From JAHQVK01 sp039819565 (lineage in GTDB: Bacteria > Myxococcota > Kuafuiibacteriia > Kuafuiibacteriales > Kuafuiibacteriaceae): a DNA stretch of 14,976 bases. Where the stretch lies: positions 1 through 14,976 of the forward strand of contig JBCBRU010000165.1 in the NCBI GenBank assembly GCA_039819565.1, read 5' to 3'. Position 1 is the first letter of the stretch; each line of letters opens with the position of its first letter. A program made the position numbers and the translations under genes. Positions 14,421 to 14,976 of this stretch are shown piece after piece. The notes under the pieces are model-generated. The model saw only the letters and a program-made list of their open reading frames with translations. It ran no database searches and was not told where the DNA came from.

Positions 14421-14976
14421 TCAGTGGTCGCCGTTGAGGAGCTCTCGGCGGGTGTGCTGCCCGCCGTAGTGGCGAACCGCATCGTGGAGATCCTTGGGGA
14501 TGAGCTGCATTGGCCCCTCTAGGGTGGTCTTGGTGACATCCTGGTGATGGTGCCAGGTATACTTGTCGTAGCCCCCCGGAAGGCGATCACGCCACCCCGG
14601 TCTCGTCCGATCCATATAAGCCTCGGCCGCGAGCACGTCCGTTCTATGGTCACCACTGAGGCGGACCCGAGCCTCCCCGCGCTTGTAGGGCGAGAAGTCC
14701 GGCCGCCCTTGCTTGTTGAAGTACACGCCCTGGGGATACTTACGCCGAAGGGCGGGGCTGTCGCTTCCGAACTTGAACCACTTGTTCGCGAAGGCGTAGT
14801 TGGAGGGGCGACGATTGTTACGGTCCCGAGTGATATGGGGGGTGGGTTCCGAGCGCGGCCGTTTCGTGTCCCAGTTCGCTCCGGGGCGACGCTCCGTTTC
14901 CAGGCTCCATTCCTTCTTCTCGGGCGCGTGGCTCTTTGACTTCTTGGCCAGTCTTCCCAGGGCGCCGGGCAGCTTC
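14421..14976 (-). CDS. Polymorphic-toxin C-terminus, WHH-type HNH/Endo VII nuclease (5' part beyond right edge)
   Basis: The open frame runs from the TGA at 14421-14423 to the window edge, giving 184 visible residues. The visible N-terminal ~60 residues are basic and Pro-rich (LPGALGRLAKK, then KKEW). Next is the usual pre-nuclease region GRPDFSPYKRGEARVRLSGD, and then the core: KYTWHHHQD (WHHH at nt 14544-14555) and MQLIPKDLHDAVRHYGG. The W-H-H motif, the DLH and the final RH-GG match the WHH subgroup of the HNH/Endo VII nuclease superfamily, found at the tips of secreted polymorphic toxins in interbacterial conflict. It would cut DNA or RNA in a target cell using a metal held by the His cluster. 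A GTG at 14724-14726 could start a short protein, but the frame continues upstream with coherent toxin-like sequence. The delivery module is outside the window. No immunity gene is seen downstream. Confidence 0.85.
   Translation of the reverse strand, partial: KLPGALGRLAKKSKSHAPEKKEWSLETERRPGANWDTKRPRSEPTPHITRDRNNRRPSNYAFANKWFKFGSDSPALRRKYPQGVYFNKQGRPDFSPYKRGEARVRLSGDHRTDVLAAEAYMDRTRPGWRDRLPGGYDKYTWHHHQDVTKTTLEGPMQLIPKDLHDAVRHYGGQHTRRELLNGDH

Noticed and set aside
14291..14482. Small minus-strand frame (63 codons) as a possible immunity gene for the WHH toxin
   Set aside because: It overlaps the toxin end and protease start, is Arg/Pro-rich with no immunity-family character, and looks like an out-of-frame shadow.
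13395..14522. Plus-strand open frame (375 codons) opposite the protease and toxin tail
   Set aside because: Antisense to two genes with clear catalytic motifs; no family resemblance.

Overview
The window is GC-rich and densely coded, with genes on both strands. Its content suggests a Gram-negative, predatory or gliding-type proteobacterium, most likely Myxococcota (formerly deltaproteobacteria). The evidence is an outer-membrane TonB-dependent receptor, a eukaryotic-type Ser/Thr kinase ending in a PEGA domain, a hybrid histidine kinase and a polymorphic-toxin nuclease tail. This is inference from gene families; there is no rRNA or tRNA here to settle it.

Left part (1-3848, minus strand). The N-terminus of a TonB-dependent receptor runs off the left edge. 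Next is a two-gene phospholipid operon: plsB (glycerol-3-phosphate acyltransferase), overlapped by four bases with a HAD-phosphatase/PlsC acyltransferase fusion. Together they would carry glycerol-3-phosphate to phosphatidate, and perhaps on to diacylglycerol.

Centre (3849-8926). Divergent from plsB are a membrane-anchored Ser/Thr kinase with a TM segment, a Pro/Ala-rich repeat linker and a PEGA domain, and then an unusual protein that joins a cyclic-nucleotide-binding (Crp-type sensor) domain to a complete LdhA-type D-lactate dehydrogenase. This fusion is the most interesting single gene of the window. Converging on it is a polytopic hybrid histidine kinase that carries its own receiver domain.

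Right centre (9149-12949). A short-chain dehydrogenase (SDR) and a zinc-free medium-chain dehydrogenase (MDR) form a minus-strand operon, divergent from a LysR regulator. The 80-bp gap between the regulator and the operon holds a dyad that could be its operator. A NagD-type HAD phosphatase follows on the plus strand.

Right end (12966-14976, minus strand). A leaderless subtilisin-family (S8) protease with an N-terminal propeptide-like region lies downstream of the C-terminal 184 residues of a protein ending in a WHH-type HNH/Endo VII nuclease toxin domain. The 5' part of the toxin gene is beyond the right edge. No immunity-like gene is visible between the toxin and the protease.

There is no CRISPR array, insertion sequence, tRNA or rRNA that I can support. 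No gene-free stretch exceeds about 230 bp.
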